This document shows positions 49,450 to 63,912 of a stretch of DNA of 64,000 bases, one piece after another. Location of the stretch: assembly GCF_040807025.1 (NCBI RefSeq), contig NC_090964.1, positions 7,836,214 through 7,900,213 of the forward strand, in the 5' to 3' direction. The translations under genes and the position numbers were made by a program. The stretch is from Struthio camelus (taxonomy: Eukaryota > Chordata > Aves > Struthioniformes > Struthionidae). The notes below the pieces were generated by a model that saw nothing but the letters and a program-made list of their open reading frames with translations, was not told the DNA's origin and did not search any database. How positions within the stretch are numbered: position 1 is the first letter of the stretch; each line of letters opens with the position of its first letter.

Positions 49450-52400
49450 GCGGCGCCGCCGCGGGCGGAGCCGCGGTTTGAATCGCCTCAGCGAAGGGCA
49501 GGTCGGGAGGGGCGTCGCGGCCCCTTTGTCCCGGGGCCGCTGGCTTCCCCTATTGTCCGAGGGCTTTATTTTACGTCCTTAACTTTGTAAACGGCATAAC
49601 GTGTGCAAGTTTGTTTTATAATCTGTTCTAAGTCACTGCTGTCAGTTTCAGTTCAAGGAAGATCTCCTAGCAAGAGATTTGGCACGCCGATAACCCCCCC
49701 CACACACACCCCCCGCCGCCTTCATGTCTTCTTCAGGAAGCTTTAGGAGATATTTAAAGAATTCAGAGGGAGTTTACATGCCGAAACGAAGCCCAGGATG
49801 AAGGAAAGGTTTTCACGACTTAAAACAGCGCCTGTGCTGTGGGAATGGAGTCCAAAAACGCTGCAAAGAAACTGGCCCCGGCTTGCCTTTACACTCCCAG
49901 GGTCGTTTCCTTCTGCCTCGGGGGATCACTTCCACAGAAACCAAGTCTCTGGCCTTCACCTTGTACCCAGCCGAGTTACACAAGCATGAGAAACCCCTGT
50001 GCTCCTCGAGCGATCCTCTCCCTCCAGTTTCCATCAGGCATTGCACTCACACACATTTCTGTTAAGAAACAAACAAGCAAAAAAAAAAAATCACAAGGAA
50101 AGTGAACATGATTTTCAGTGTAATTGACTCCAGGGAGAAAAGTACATACAAATTAATAGGCTGGGATTCAGGAGCTGGAGTATGGGTTTCTGAGTAGACT
50201 CCTTTAGGAGGTCATTAGAGGTGCCCTGCTTCCATCAGCCACACAATGGAAAAAATTACAATTTCCTCTTATCTCTAAGATACTTTAAAACAAAGCTGGT
50301 TTCTTACTGACCAGCACCTGTTGGTACAGGGCACTGACTTATCTTACAGTCCTCAGGCAGAAATGGAACAAAGATAAGTACCCCAGAGAGAAAGCTGACT
50401 CCAAGAAGTATTTCATAATGCAATGTGTTATTAAAAAACTATATTATATTCTAATATACACAATGTGTTGACACAACCAAGCCGAGACCTTTGTTCATAC
50501 TCTTTATTGCATGCTTGCACCAACCAAGTTGAGATTAATTGTTTTCCTCCCTTTACTGTGTGTTTCTTGACATTTAATGTTATGTCTGAGATTCTTTTAG
50601 TAGCTTTCATTTAAATAGAAGACATCAATAACAGTATCTGCTGTAACCCAACATTTAAGCCTTGAGATTCCACTAGTGATCTCAAACAACTCTTCCGTAA
50701 TACATATCACCAAAGCAAGAATCTGCTGATATCTTGCATGTTTATATCTGCTAAAGTATCATCTCATAATGTGTTTAAATGAGGACACATCACTGAAGTT
50801 TAGAAATAACATTTTACTGGCAGCAAATATGCTCTTGTCCAAAGAAGAGAGCAACCATGTACTTTTAAATTCAGATCAAGGATGACATGAGATCTGGCTG
50901 TTTTTCCACATTCTCTTAGATATTTCAGAAAACATCTTGTCTTTCAGGATTGCTTTCAGGGTCAGGCTGACACATTAGCCAGAGGCACAAGGGAGCAGGC
51001 AGCATCAGTGATAAACCAATCCTATACTTGTGCAAAAGCCTATTCACTGAAACATACTGGGAAGCCAGTTGACTACTTCAAGAAGTTGTGTTATTCACTC
51101 AGTTTAAGCAGGAACCCAGGGGGCACTTTTAAATCAAATCAAAGGACAGGCAGGCTAGAAAATCCAAAACACAATATCTAACTTCAAGCAAAAAGGAAGT
51201 TACCATCATTTCCCACAGCAGTTTCTAAAAACTTGGGCAAGTTCCCTCTCCTGCAGTGGGGAAGAGAAGACAAAGTCCCCAGGGCTACTCTAACACCCAA
51301 ACAAGTACAGGACCACCTTATGCGTCTGCAACTCCTCGCCTGCATCTTCTGAGGGCACAGCCAAATCTAGCTCCCTGCTGTAATGTCTCAAAGAGATCTA
51401 GGATCGCTTCGAGCGAATATATTCCACTCCCCCAAAAATTGATTTTAAATCCTCACTCTGTTTTAATGGCCTCAACACAAGGCTTCCTGTTCCAAAGGAT
51501 ATGGAAGGATATTCACCTCAATTACTCAGGCTGCTGGTCTGGGTTGCAGCCTGGGATGTGGCAATACATGAGCTGTGTCCAGGAGCAGCAGCTCCCCCCA
51601 TTCATGCCATGCAGCTTGCCACCCACATGGGACAAGGCCTAGGAGGCAGTGCCCTTACCCACACTGCTGGGACAGCATAACTCCAAACCTGACTTTGTAT
51701 CACCATGTGGCTTCAGGCTGCAGACAGACTCATTGACCTCATCTCCACCTTGCCTTCACTACCTATTCTTATTTTAACTTATTTTACAAATGCTTTCTGT
51801 TGTGCAAGTTTCTGCTCTGTCCTCATTACTCTGCTTCCTCCAGGTAATTGAAGGCTGACTGCAATAATGACCAAGTTTCCTAATGTTCCTAGTGAGCCAA
51901 TTTCCTAGGTTGGGTCTACGTTACTCAAATTCTCCTCCCTCAACCCTCCAGTATATTTTTACCACCACAGTGATTTTTTTCCTTTTCTCCATTCAGTATC
52001 TCCATTCCCTCTCAAAGCAGGTCTAACCAGCAAGTCTTAATAGCAGCCACCAAGTGAAGCTAGCTCCATGTGCGCTGACATTGCAAGAGCCAGCAGTTTG
52101 CACAGAAGTTCTAGTGAAGACAAGGGCCTCAGAGTCTCATTAGCCCCAAACACCAAACTGCTTCCAGCTGTGATCAAGACAGACCTAACCACACACACAC
52201 TTGTGCCAGGACAGGACAGCATTTCAAGGGAAATGCCCATCAACAGCCACTGCAGGAAGTAAACAGGACAGATGATTCATTTGTTAAGTCAACACTGAAC
52301 CACTGCCTCAGTCTTATTCTACAGGTGACGAGCTTCCCATGACTCTTGGTTTTTAAAGAGACATAAAAAGTAAACACACCTTGGCATTGTTAAGAGCCCC

Positions 52401-55200
52401 ATGACATGCTTTAAATTAGTTAATACTTGGCTCAGATGGTAACATCTAACCAGGGTAACAATAATCTACCTAAGTTTTGTGTGGTAAATATGTTGATTTT
52501 GTTTTTTTTTAATCCACATGAGCTACATATATAGTAACAGCTGGAATAGCCTTTATTCTATTTGGCAAAGGACCTCAGGTTTTCAGTCTTAATGAAGTTA
52601 ATGAAAGCTTAGGAAATGCACAGCAAAGTGATATACAGGAGCTGGCTAGGCTTTTGAATCTCTCCAGAATAAACACAGAGAAGAGGTACAAGGCAACACA
52701 CACCCTAGCAATTCCAGGGAGTACTATATTAACTAATTGCTTAAATAAAGGCTCTTAAGAGTTTGTTTTTAAAGAAATCAGAGGCAGGATACCTCAAGAT
52801 ACTTTCTATGTAAGCCATGGATCTGGATTAAGTCAGTGTCCACTGGTACCAGCACTGCATTATCTCCAGAGTAAGAGATTCCTCCTCCAGACTGCCTAAC
52901 CAGACATAGGCTAAGGAGTATCTCTGAGGACTATTTCCTTTGCAAAGGTGTGACTGCAGCATGCATATTTGTATATATATGCATATATACACACATAACC
53001 CAGCAACAGTAAAAAAAAATATGGAAACATAAAGCTCCTTTAAAGCCAGTTATCTAAGCCAGGAGCCTGAGGGCCCAGGAGGGATTAAACAGCCCATGAT
53101 GGAGCAGTTTCACTGTAACTGAAATTTGAACTTTGTAAATAAAAGCACATCCAGGCATGACTCCTGAGTCACACCCTTCAGGTCTACCATGCCTCAACAG
53201 CTCCCTGTTCAAATCCACAGCAGCTCTGAGTCACAAGTGCCTGTAAGAGCCTTCAGCCTATTTAACTCAGTATGCCCAATTCACACTTTATTAGCAGAAA
53301 AATCACAGATGGAGGGCAACCTCACCAGACAAGCCCCCCTTCACTCAGGCGAGCCACACTGCGCAGAGGACATTTCCCCCCCATGAGCGCTTCCTCTGAG
53401 AGCCCAGTGTAAAAGCCCACTGGTTCTCTCTGCTTCACACTTTATCCACATGAGCAACACCTCAACCCTATGTGAGCCACCCTCTGTTTTCACATTCAGT
53501 CCAAGTACAAACCAAGCCCAGACAAATACAAACAAGCCACAGCCCTCCCCCAGAGCACAGCCAAGTTTTCTGCCAGCCCTGGTGACTAAGCACCCCCATC
53601 ACATCAACTGCATGCAGACAACAGCCCCCTCTGCCTGGGGAGCTGCTGCTCTGGAGGCAAAGCTGCTACAGAGCAAGACCAAGCTCACTTACACTCTTTC
53701 CCCTGCCTGCAGGGAGTTTCTTCAAGCCTCCCCCCCCCCCCCCCAAGTATGGTGCAGAGCTAGGAACTCACCTGGCCACAGCTCCAGCCTGTCTTGCACC
53801 CCAGCAGCCTAGGACACCCACCACCACAGCCAGCTGACACAACTGTGCCAGTTACTCTGGGACAGATCAGAACAGGAAGCTCATCATGAACACCTACTCA
53901 ACTATTTTTAAACCCTAAGGAAAGCTGTATAGCCCCTGCTAATCTCTTGTGCTGTTACAGCTGCATCACCACCAAACCACACACAAGCTGCTAGAGCAAG
54001 CTCTGGTGCCTATCTGGGGGCTACAAGGAAAGCAGCCCTCCCACAGCTATGCCAGCACCTCGCTGCTGTGCTTGCGGCCATCCAAAGCACCTCTCCCACT
54101 CACAGGCTCTGCTCAGCATCATGTACTCAGTGAGACCCAGTAAGGTCACTGGCAGCAGAGCAAGACAGTCAAACTGCTGTCCTGAGGAGCTTAGCATAGT
54201 CTTACACTACTAAGTAGCATCTATTTAACAACTCAGCCATGCTTGACTGTGCTTCCAATTTAAGTACCATAAAATCAGGTGCAATGAATTCAGGCCACCC
54301 CACCCACCGAGCCATTTAAAGCCCCCCAGGCCAGTGCAGTCTCTCTAGAGCTCTCTTTCAGCAATGCTGTTTCCTCAGTTCCTTGGGGTCATGGGTTGAT
54401 TTCACTTCTGCTAAGCACCAGCAAGCAAAAATGAAAAAAAGAGGAAAAAACATGACCTTTATGGGAATGTAAACTGATTATTGATCTCAGCTGTTGATAG
54501 TGGGCATGGGGATTTTCCAGAGCAAGGCTATTTGCAGACTTGTTAGCCACAGCTGAGGCCAAGGGAGCAACTCACTAGCTTCTGCCTCTAGACTAGAGGG
54601 GAACAAAAAGCCCTCAGATTGTAAAAGTCAGACTATAAGAATTTTCTTTTACTCTGGCAGGACAATTTTGCTATATAAGAGAATCCAGAAACCTAATTAA
54701 AACCTGGAATGTGCTTCCAGATATGCTGCAATAATAATGTTTCTTCCTTTATAACGCTTGTTCTTTTGTCAGAACAACAGCTCTCTTTGCAGATAGAAAA
54801 CCTGGCTTTATAATTCACAGAAGCCTGCTGGATGCAAAGCTATATAACAGAGCAGGGAATGGCTTTGGGCTGCCTGCTACTTTTCTGACTCAGGACTAAC
54901 TGCCAGGCTGGTAGTCCGTTCTCACTTTGATGCATGTGGTTCTCGTTAATTGTCACTGTTCATGATGTGGTGTCCCAAAGGGGCTGAAAGTTCTCCTATT
55001 GTAGAGAAAAAGATGGTTACCAGCTTATGTTGCTGGGGACAATTTGGAGCTCTTCAAGCAGTGTTCCCTGCTGATCAAATAAGTCTTAGTACAGCTTTTT
55101 AGCAGACGCTAAGGGTAATTCTGGCAGATAATATGAACATATTTTACTCTACTGTATTACAATAGCTTTACTTTATCCCACAATAGTTTATAAACTATTG
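49450..55200. other. Intergenic DNA, no gene supported
   Basis: The first 150 bases are the end of the PNRC2 CpG island. The rest is ordinary intergenic sequence with only short open frames and no conserved protein or paired splice pattern. It contains a C/A-rich patch at 49,697-49,722, a TA/CA tract near 52,971-52,997 and a C15 run at 53730-53744. Confidence 0.6.
53730..53744. repeat. C15 homopolymer
   Basis: Fifteen C in a row in a C-rich context. On the minus strand it is G-rich and could form a quadruplex; it is also a likely sequencing error site. Confidence 0.9.
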
Positions 55201-55202
55201 AT

Positions 55203-55308
55203 GTAATCCTGCAAACAATTACTTGTGGAAGTAGTGTTCCTCACCTAGACAATCCTTCTGAATCAACTAAACCTACTCACATGAGTAAAGTACCAGATCA
55301 GACCCCAG
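55203..55308. repeat. Palindromic sauropsid interspersed repeat, second copy
   Basis: 'aatcctgcaaacaattactt' at one end and 'actcacatgagtaaagtacc' followed by 'agatcagacccc' at the other match the same palindromic repeat as the copy at 24684-24800. The centre is eroded. The family name is not recalled. Confidence 0.5.
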
Positions 55309-57171
55309 GGTCATACTGTGCTGCCGAGCTCTCTGTATGACTCTTACTCCCAGGTAATCGCATTCTGCTAACATATCTGGGATGCCCAATATCCACGCTG
55401 AGCCCCCCAACAAGCATCACTGCCACACTGAAATGCAGTTACCTCTCCTGTGCAGGGCAGCGGACATTCAGTGCCCAGGAAATATTACAGGGACGATGCT
55501 CTAGACCCGAGAACCCAGGAAGGATTAATAGGAGGTTAACTGGATAAAGCCTGAACTGGGAAAGTCCTGATCTTCCCAGCCAGCTCCCTGACCCAGTCCT
55601 GCCAGGTAACGACAGTTACCTTCAGCCAGCAAAACGGAGCGGCGGCGTGCAAGGGTCCTGCCGTGGGGCAGCCACCTTCAGCCTAGGAAGCTTGTGGGCT
55701 CTCCTGCTGCGACTGGAAGGATCTTGGTGTTAACATATTGGACACGTTCTTGTTACCCCAGAGGTTTTCTTATGTGCCATAAAAAGAGAAACATCGCCCT
55801 GCTCTAAAACACGTTCATTTGAGGAGAAAAAGATTTAGAGTCTCATTGACTCCCTGCTTATTGCAAGACTGTGCCCTGTGTTTTTACTTATACCCCTGCC
55901 TGGGTGGAAGGTAACAGCCCTGGGTTGCACAGCCTCAGGCTCTCGCTGAATGGGACAGACACATGGTGAAGCAGGGCTGGGAGCTCCTTTTCTTTGAAAA
56001 GGACAAGTCCTGCAAACCTCGATTCTTTAGCTCTTGGCAGCAAGCTAGCATAAAACATCTTTCTCTGTTTTGTTAGCTTTTTACAGTTTTATACTTGTTC
56101 TTGCACGGGAAGTTTTGCCAGTACATGGGAACTAAAATGAAACACATTATTTTTGGAGACCATGCTGGTAACTTGTCTCTTCTCCTTCGCTTATACTGTA
56201 GTCCTTCATGCATTTCATCTTTACTATAGTTTCCACACCACAGTCTGATCCAGAGGGCTACAGAACAGCACCCCATTATGCAGTAAGCTCTCAAAAATAC
56301 CCAGCGCCGAGCAGCGACTAAAGGGTCAGATGGGATCCAGGTGCCAATGGTTCTCGGGCACCCTGGGAGCAATGGGGAACCCTTATCTTCCCTCCCAGAG
56401 ACCAAGAGGAAGTGCTGGGTTCCCACATCTGCCACCACCTCTTTCTCATGCGTGTGCAGATCAGTGTCCCCGTGAGTATCACACGCTCCCCTGGAGAGGG
56501 CAGCCGAGTATTGCTGAACATGGCCCCACTGCTTCTGCTCCAGGAGCTGCTGGGAAATTCCTGGGTCAAAATAATGGGAGAGGAGCCTCTGGCTCACAGC
56601 AGAGGGGAAAATGTAAAGATTTGGAGAGCAAGCGATGAAACTGCTATTCAAAGTCACCACAAATCCCCTGAATAGTGGGAACTGGGATACAGACAGGAGG
56701 GAAGGTAGAATTCCCCCTTGGGAGAAGGGGGACGTGCAGCGATGGGGCTGCGGGAGGGGGCTGCGGCTGGTCCTTACTAGGTTAGAGCAGGGCCTGCTGC
56801 GAGGCAAAGGCAGGATGTATCCAGGGGCAAAGGAGCGTGGCCCGCCCTTTGCAGCCAGTGCACTGTGTGCTCCTCACTGTGGGATTAGAGAGTGTTGTGT
56901 TATCCTACCCACCCACAATACGCCAAATTCCTTTGAGATTTCAGGCAACTTTGCATCTACCCGCTGACATGGACCCTGGAATAATAGATCCCACTTCCTC
57001 CCACTGCTCTGGTGTCACCCGCCAGCACCTGCAAGCTGTCCTGGCTTTTCTGCAACACCAGTACAACCCGCGGATAACTAGCTCCGTGCTGCTGCCGCTC
57101 AGCTGACAGGGAAGAAGCGGTTAGCTGGGAGGAAGGGTAGCCTAGGACAGGAGGAGCAGAGATGTTGGCCT

Positions 57172-57270
57172 CTGCAGACCTGGGTCCATCATGACCACGG
57201 CTGTGGGACTGTGTAACTTAAGGCAAGCCGTTTCCTTTGCCTTCCGTTTGCAAAGAGAAAATCACTTTAC
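57172..57270. repeat. MIR-like relic
   Basis: 'gcagacctgggtcc', 'ggactgtgtaacttaaggca' and 'ccgtttgcaaagagaaaa' follow the order of the antisense-tail half of MIR-type SINEs. Assigned by eye, strongly diverged. Confidence 0.45.
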
Positions 57271-59424
57271 TGTTCTGGCATTAGCCGAGCATGTTAGTAC
57301 ACAGAGATGTGCCTTGCACAATTTCACAGGCACAGAGAGGTGAGATTCTTGCTGTTAATGGAACCAGACAAGACAGAGGTGGCAGTTTTACGAGCTTGCC
57401 CTTAGATATGCCCTGTGCACAAACAGGCATCTCCAGATTTTTCTTTATCTGCTTCCTAGCTCTCTTCTTTCCCTCTTCTCTTCCACTTCTGCATAGAAAT
57501 TGGAAAAAGACCCTGAATGTCTTGCCTAAAACATTCCAGGTTCGTGGAGAAATCAAAGAGACTGAGCAGATGATTTCAGCAAGTTGGGGGTTAGGGTGGC
57601 TGTGAGATGTGCCACTAGCAGCCAGAGGCGGAACACGAGACCCAGAGGGGAAGTAGGGAAGGACAGAAAACCTGACACGCTTTCACCAAAAGAATGTGAG
57701 ACAGAGCAAGAAACCAGAGGAAGGATTCAAACTGATGGATTTCCAGCCCAAGGGAATAATATGGAATGGTACAAAAAACCCAGATGAAACCAGAAGTGGT
57801 GTTGTAAAAGAGAAGAGGGAAGCAGGCGCCGTACACAGCTGCAAAACATGCCCCGAGAGCTGGAGGGATAGAAGTCCCCAAGCACCCCCAACATGAGACT
57901 CAAGTGAGAGGCAGCGAGTGGTTTGCATTTACTAACCCAAAGGTACATCCTGTAGGCAAGGATCTTTTTTCTCACGGTAAAGCGCATCGTAGCTCGGAGC
58001 CCACAGTGCTGACACACATACACGCAGTCTGGTGAGACTCTGCTGCGACGGGTTTGTCACAGGGAGATGTGTTATTTAGGCTATTCTGCAATACAAAGTT
58101 AACAAAGGCTGGGAAAACTGTTTTCTAGGATGAATACTTTCTTAACAAGAACGCAAAAGGTAAGTGTTTTAATAGCAGACTGAGGACTAGCTCTTTGCAT
58201 TTGGTTTTAGGGAATATTAATGTTGGACATGTCAGAGGTATTTCCAAATGTCTAGCAAGGGTGAGTATGATACTGAGCTCTCAGGCTGAGCTTTCTGCAC
58301 TAGTTAATGTTTATTGCAACTCTGTGTGTGTTGGTTTCAGGATGATGACAGAAGCACTGGTTTGCCATGCTTCATAGCCGTACTGGTATTTGCATTGCTG
58401 CGCTGTACTCACACCCTCGTGTATTTTGAATGTTGAGCAGTCACACATGGGCAGAACTATTGTGGAAAGAAATAACGCAAATAATCTTCAATGTGGCATT
58501 TGTGCTAGACAATTTTTAGCATCCAGGGGGTACAACACATAGCATTATTTAATATGGTCAGTGGGACAAGCCGGGATGATCAGCTATTTTCACACTAATG
58601 CCAAAACCTCTCCTGCAACTGAAACAACAAATCATATACAAACTAATATATGTATAAAATAAAAGATATTTTGTTTTTTCAGCATACTAGCAAGTGAAAT
58701 GTCAAAGCATTAAGGATGATTTTTGTGTAAATCATTTCATCTGTTCCTATTAAGTGATCATTTAGGACATTTTATTTTATTTCAAAGATCGAAGGTCTCA
58801 GAAATTCTTGTGATGAAATATTCAAGTGCAGCACTTTCAAAGTACTGTATGAACATTGCAATGACTGATTGCTGCACAAATAATTTAATTTTCCATTATC
58901 CAAGTAACTGGTATGTTAACTTATTAATCACAAGGATTCTGAGGTGCCTCTGTAAATGAAGAAACCATCAGAAACCATGCTGCTATGTGCAATGCAGTGT
59001 AAGTCTGACAGCTGAAATCAGTCTCACCAATGCACTCGAATGGAAAAGGGGGAATGGATTTATTTTCCACTGAAGCCGGTGTGAGTGGGCTCAGAACCAG
59101 ATCTAATGCGTGGAAGATTTCTCTGCTGGTTGTGGACAGACTTTGCAGTCAGCAACACCGTATCAGAAATCTACCACGTTCTCACATGCCTTCTCTGCGT
59201 TTTGTTATTAACAGCAGGGCCCATTTAGCTCAGTTCATTTGGTGCGTTGCCTCCATTTGCTGCCCCTTGGGGTCTGCTATGCTGCTGGCATTGTTTGGGG
59301 TTTTCTCCACTCTAGCGTTGCAAGAGCTGGGGTTTCCATTGCTTTGCTTTGGCAGAACATTCCCCATTCCGAGAGATCCTGTCGGCAGGAAACGTTCCAC
59401 TGTTCCAGGAGGAGACTTAATCCG

Positions 59425-59535
59425 GTGGCTGAGCAGAGGCCCAGGAAATCCCAGTTCAGCTCCCACGGCTTCCAGGGAACCAGTCGCTCAGAGTGTGTCT
59501 GGGCTGCAGTCTCCTGTCTGTAAAAGAGGGAGAGA
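59425..59535. repeat. MIR-like relic inside a long spurious ORF
   Basis: 'gctgagcagaggcccagg', 'agttcagctccc' and 'tctcctgtctgtaaaagagg' follow the order of a MIR-type element. The overlap with the 275-codon frame argues against that frame being a gene. Confidence 0.4.
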
Positions 59536-62329
59536 AGCTCCTTTGCTCGCTCTTGCTGAGCCGAAATGTCAGCCCCGCTGGCAGGGACTTGGGTTTTGGG
59601 GCTGGTTGCTGCAGGGAGGCGCAGCTGCGCCTGTGGCTCTAACTCCCGTGTGGTGGAGCTGCTGCCCCTCAGAAGGGAGTTTCCAGCCTGGAAGCGGGAC
59701 TGTGACCAGTCCTGGTTGGGTCATGCCCCATGAAGGATGCTGTGGGCCAGCTCCCTCCCAGGACCTAAATACGAGCTGGCTTGTTTCCCAGGAGTTGAAG
59801 CAGGCAGGAGGCAGTGGGGATGCACAAACGATGGGTCAAATACAGGGACCTTTCTGATAAGAGAAAAAATGTCCCCTGGCTGTGAAAAAGCACCCTCATA
59901 GACGATAAAGAAGGGTCAGGCAGTGAGAGGAGGGCAACTCTCAACGTTTTCCCATGTTTTCTAGCTCTGGAGCCTTCATGCAAAAGAGCAGACCTTGTGC
60001 TGGAGCAAAGCCCCATCCTTTCTCTTGCAGACACAGGAGCTGGGACAGGGATTTGGGGAAGCTCAGTCAATACTGTAGAGAGTTGTCCTTGTCATTCAGT
60101 CTGAGACAAAACAGATGTGGGAAGAGACGGTCTGGCTTCTCTGGCTGGTTGCTATGAGCCCAGCACACTATTTTGAACCTAAGGGCTTATCTGAATGATG
60201 TCAGCTTAATGGAGAGAGCTATACCAGACCAGTCAGTGCAAGAGTTATTTTGCCATTTAAACTAAATTCTCTCCCTAAGCAACATAACATGAGGAACAGC
60301 ATTTTACTGGCCTTGAAACTCTTGCCTAGTGCTCAGTACAACTTCCAAGCTCCTAAGTACATTCTCGGGGCGTTGCATAAATGCAGATACTGAGAATTTT
60401 AGATGTTCCCAGGAATGTTGGCTGCAATTAATAGATGTCAAGGAGATGCTGGAGTTAATCAAGAGATATCTTGAAATGGATGCTAGAGTTTTGGCTGGGG
60501 AACTCTGGATACTTGAGGAGGCAGTTGCTGCCTTGGTGGTCCCTGGTGAGCCCTAAGACAGGCCAAAGTCCATCTGTCTGCACAATCCATCTCTCTCTCC
60601 AGAGAGAGACTGGTTCGCTGTCAGGTTTAATAACAGCAGTTAGTAATTAATGCTGCACTTGCAACGTTTCTGTGAAGAGCTGCTGGAAACAAAGAGTGCT
60701 GAGATACGAGTGCAATATCCCCCGTGCAGTGGGATTATCCCATGCCAGAGTATGATGTAACAAGAGAGAGGCTTGCTGCAACACCGCCACATTTCAGCCC
60801 AAAGTCCAGGATCTCTCCAGTCTGATATGACAAGAAATGCAAACCAGCGTTGAACCACTCCCGGTGTGACATGCACCAAACGCCCTGGAACCGCTGATGT
60901 TTTAGCCCTGGCGCATGGCAGGAGCTCATCTCCAGAGCCAAGCGTGGGGCTCAGGCTCCTCTCAGCATGCTCCTAGGCTGCATCTCAAATTCGGAGGGCT
61001 ATTTTGCAACTATTGCCACCACTATGCCCAGCCCCCTTACAAGGACTGAACACAAACAGCAGTGGGTATCAGGGGTTGGTTGAGTCAAAAAGGGAAGGAA
61101 GTGACAAAGACGGATATAAAATACCTGTCACTGCTAATCCGTTGTGGACGGAGGTTTCTAGGATGTTGGTCGCTGCTGACTGTTGTTGCCTCTAGAGATA
61201 GCCATTGCTTTCGCCAAATTTCAGCAAACACACAGAGAGACCGCAAGATAGTCGGCTACAGATGCCTGACAACCCAGCAGCTCAGCAGCAGCACAGCCCC
61301 TGTCCCACCTTGGCTCTCACTCATTCAGTGCTTGCTTCGCTCCTGTCGTATTCAGTAGTTATCTGAGCAGCCTGTGGCTCACGATTTTTGGACATTTCCT
61401 CTTTTGAAAGACAGCTGAGGGGAGCGGGAGACAGTGGTTCTGGGGAAGGGAAAAACGCTGTCAGGTCAGAAATGCTTTCCTCCAGCAGCTGAAACTCGTG
61501 GTCTCATTGCCCAGATTTGGGATCTTGGATACTCAGAGCCAGTCAGGATAGTGGCTCCTGTCCCATGGGCCCTTGTAGCAGTTGGGGTATGAACTGCCAG
61601 TGCGTGGCACTCAGGACACATCTCTCTCTACTAGACAGATAAGGCAGCCTTAATGTATCCATCAACCTCCTCTTCATCTGCTGTCTGCACCCCAAGATGA
61701 CCTCGTTGCTCCCATTAAATTTGAGCTCCAGAGATCACTGTTAGGAAGCTATAACAGACTGACCGGTCACCATGCAGCGATCCCTCCCCGCCAGCTGCTA
61801 GGGGTGTTTCTTACCCAGCATAAACATGAGGCGACCCAATGCAGCTGAGCCCTTGGGAAAATGCATTTAGTTTAAAGTAAAATTATAGTCAAGGGCAGAA
61901 AAGAGAGAAAAGCAACATCCAAGCGGCAAGCTCATCAGTATAATGTATTTAAATGTATTAAGCTGCAGAAATGTAGAAAAAATACATGGCTGAGCTGCTA
62001 TAGAACGCACCAAACAGCTTAACATCTAACCAAGGAAAAATAAGGCATTTCCTTCTACCAGATCTCTGCTAAAAGTGTTCACAAAACTAACCTAATCCTG
62101 GGCATGTACAAGGCTTTCTAGGTTCAGGTGATCTAACTCCCGTCACGTCCACGTTTGTCTATATTTCCTACCCGCACTGTTATATTTATGCTAAACAATA
62201 ACTTGTAATCACTCTGATCATGTGCTTGTTCTGGTGATCCCAAGAAAGGCTCTGTTCCTCATTAACAAAATCTCCAAAGTGTTTAGTGCCTCGTCCTCTC
62301 CAGACTCCCAGGCACTGCAGGCACGTGGA

Positions 62330-62450
62330 AGAGCAGCGCGGTCCCCACTAACCGCCCGTTCGCTCCCTCTCCCCGAGGCGATGCAGCCACGGCCTGACCA
62401 GCCGGCGGCGGCGTGCTTCGTGACCGCGCGCGGAAGAGCAGCAAGAGGCT
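62330..62450. promoter_or_regulatory. Small CpG-rich patch
   Basis: A cluster of CpG in otherwise CpG-poor DNA ('gaggcgatgcagccacggcc', 'gcgcgcggaagagcag'). It is too short for a classical island. It could be an upstream promoter of the next gene to the right, but no start site can be shown. Confidence 0.25.
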
Positions 62451-63875
62451 GAGATAACAGGCAATATTATCTGATGTGGCTGGCAAATGTGGCCACACAG
62501 AAATCAGGCAAAATGTTGCTGCTACAGAAATAAGCGATGGTAACATTACTGAGGAAGGGCAGGGCTGTGCCGGCATTGCTATTTTGGCAGTTCCATCCCT
62601 GGGACATACGGAGTCTTGCTGCAGGCGTCTTCTCCTGCAGACTTTGCTCTGATCCCTACAGAGATCTGGGCTAGACTTGCATTGCCAGTGTCTCAGTTTA
62701 ACTGCCAGGAGGTCCAGCTAGAGCGGGAGACAGACAGACGCACAAACAGCCTCAACGCAACTGCTGGGGAGGGTGGGACGTTCCCATCATCTGCAGCCTG
62801 CAGCCTGCAAACAGCTCTGCCCACTCCCTGCTGCAGGAGGGCCATGGGACGTTTCCCCCAGGGCTGATCCCCGCAGGGCCGGGCCAGGCAGGTCCCTAAC
62901 CCGGGCCGGGGTGGGGGGAGCCCGGGGAGGGCAGGTACTGCAGCCTTGAGGCTGGGCGCAGACAGATTTGCAACGTTTCCTGCCAGGACAAGCCAAGCTG
63001 CCGCTGCTCCGAGCGCTGCAGTGTTTCTGACCCGGCAATACTGGCTCTGAGTGCATGAGCATGCGTCCAGCATCTCCTTCACCTGCCTGGCCAGTGTGGA
63101 GGCACCTGCAGCGAGCTGTGTCTGGCCTCAGGAGAAAAGGAAGTTCCACAGGGCATATCCTTTAAATGAGGGAAAGCATTCGACCTTATTTCGCCTTCTC
63201 CGCCTCACTTTCTGCACTGGGAACACGAGGGACACCCTGGCTGTGCAACCCTCTGCAGAGCTGGATTTGAATCTTCCCATGGCTTGTGGCACCCAAATCC
63301 GCACCGAGGGGAATCCTTCACTGCAGCAATAGGTACAGCACAAATAGCCTTTGGTCCCTGGTTGCAGTCCATCTATTTCTTCCTGAATCTGTCTCTCCCT
63401 GCCTGCAGCTGGGCATGAGATGGGCCTTTCTGTGGCTGATTTTGAAGCCACCAGCAGTGTGGCCAACACAGAGGCAGCCACTACGTTACTTACGCATAAG
63501 TGAAAGAAATTATTCCTTCCTTAAAATAACCACTGGAGAAGTTATGCATGTTTATAGTGAACACAGTTATTGGGTAGGCTTTACTCCACAACAGTCTCCC
63601 GTGCCTCTACTAGAGGCTTCCTACGCTTGTACCTCTTCACCCTCACCCCGCACTACAGCTTTTCCACTCAGAGCAGAGAGTATTAGCTGCCATTTGTGCT
63701 GCCAGCCCTGCACAAAACACTTCCAAACGATAATGCCTTTCTACTTCAGTTTCCCCAGCACTGCCTGGGCAGGCCCCTCCAGGCAGCAATTGCTCTGCGC
63801 TGCCCCGTTTCAGGACTGAGATCATGCCTACACACAGCCAGGTTCTTTCCCTGTTCCTTTTGCGGTATGTGTGAC

Positions 63876-63912
63876 AATAAAACATAGTTAAAGGCTTTTT
63901 TTTTTTTTTTTT
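63876..63912 (+). terminator. Poly(A)-signal-like end followed by T17
   Basis: AATAAA at 63876-63881 is followed by a run of 17 T at 63896-63912. It resembles the 3' end of a plus-strand transcript, but no exon upstream could be supported. Alternatively, the T run is the reverse-strand A tail of a retroposed piece. Confidence 0.25.

Noticed and set aside
56073-56807. 244-codon minus-strand open frame
   Set aside because: It opens at a TTG rather than an ATG, no domain is recognisable, and composition is that of translated non-coding DNA.
59030-59857. 275-codon plus-strand open frame
   Set aside because: GC-rich context, low-complexity and Trp/Cys/Gly-rich product with no recognisable domain. 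It overlaps a MIR-like relic and has no splice or promoter support.
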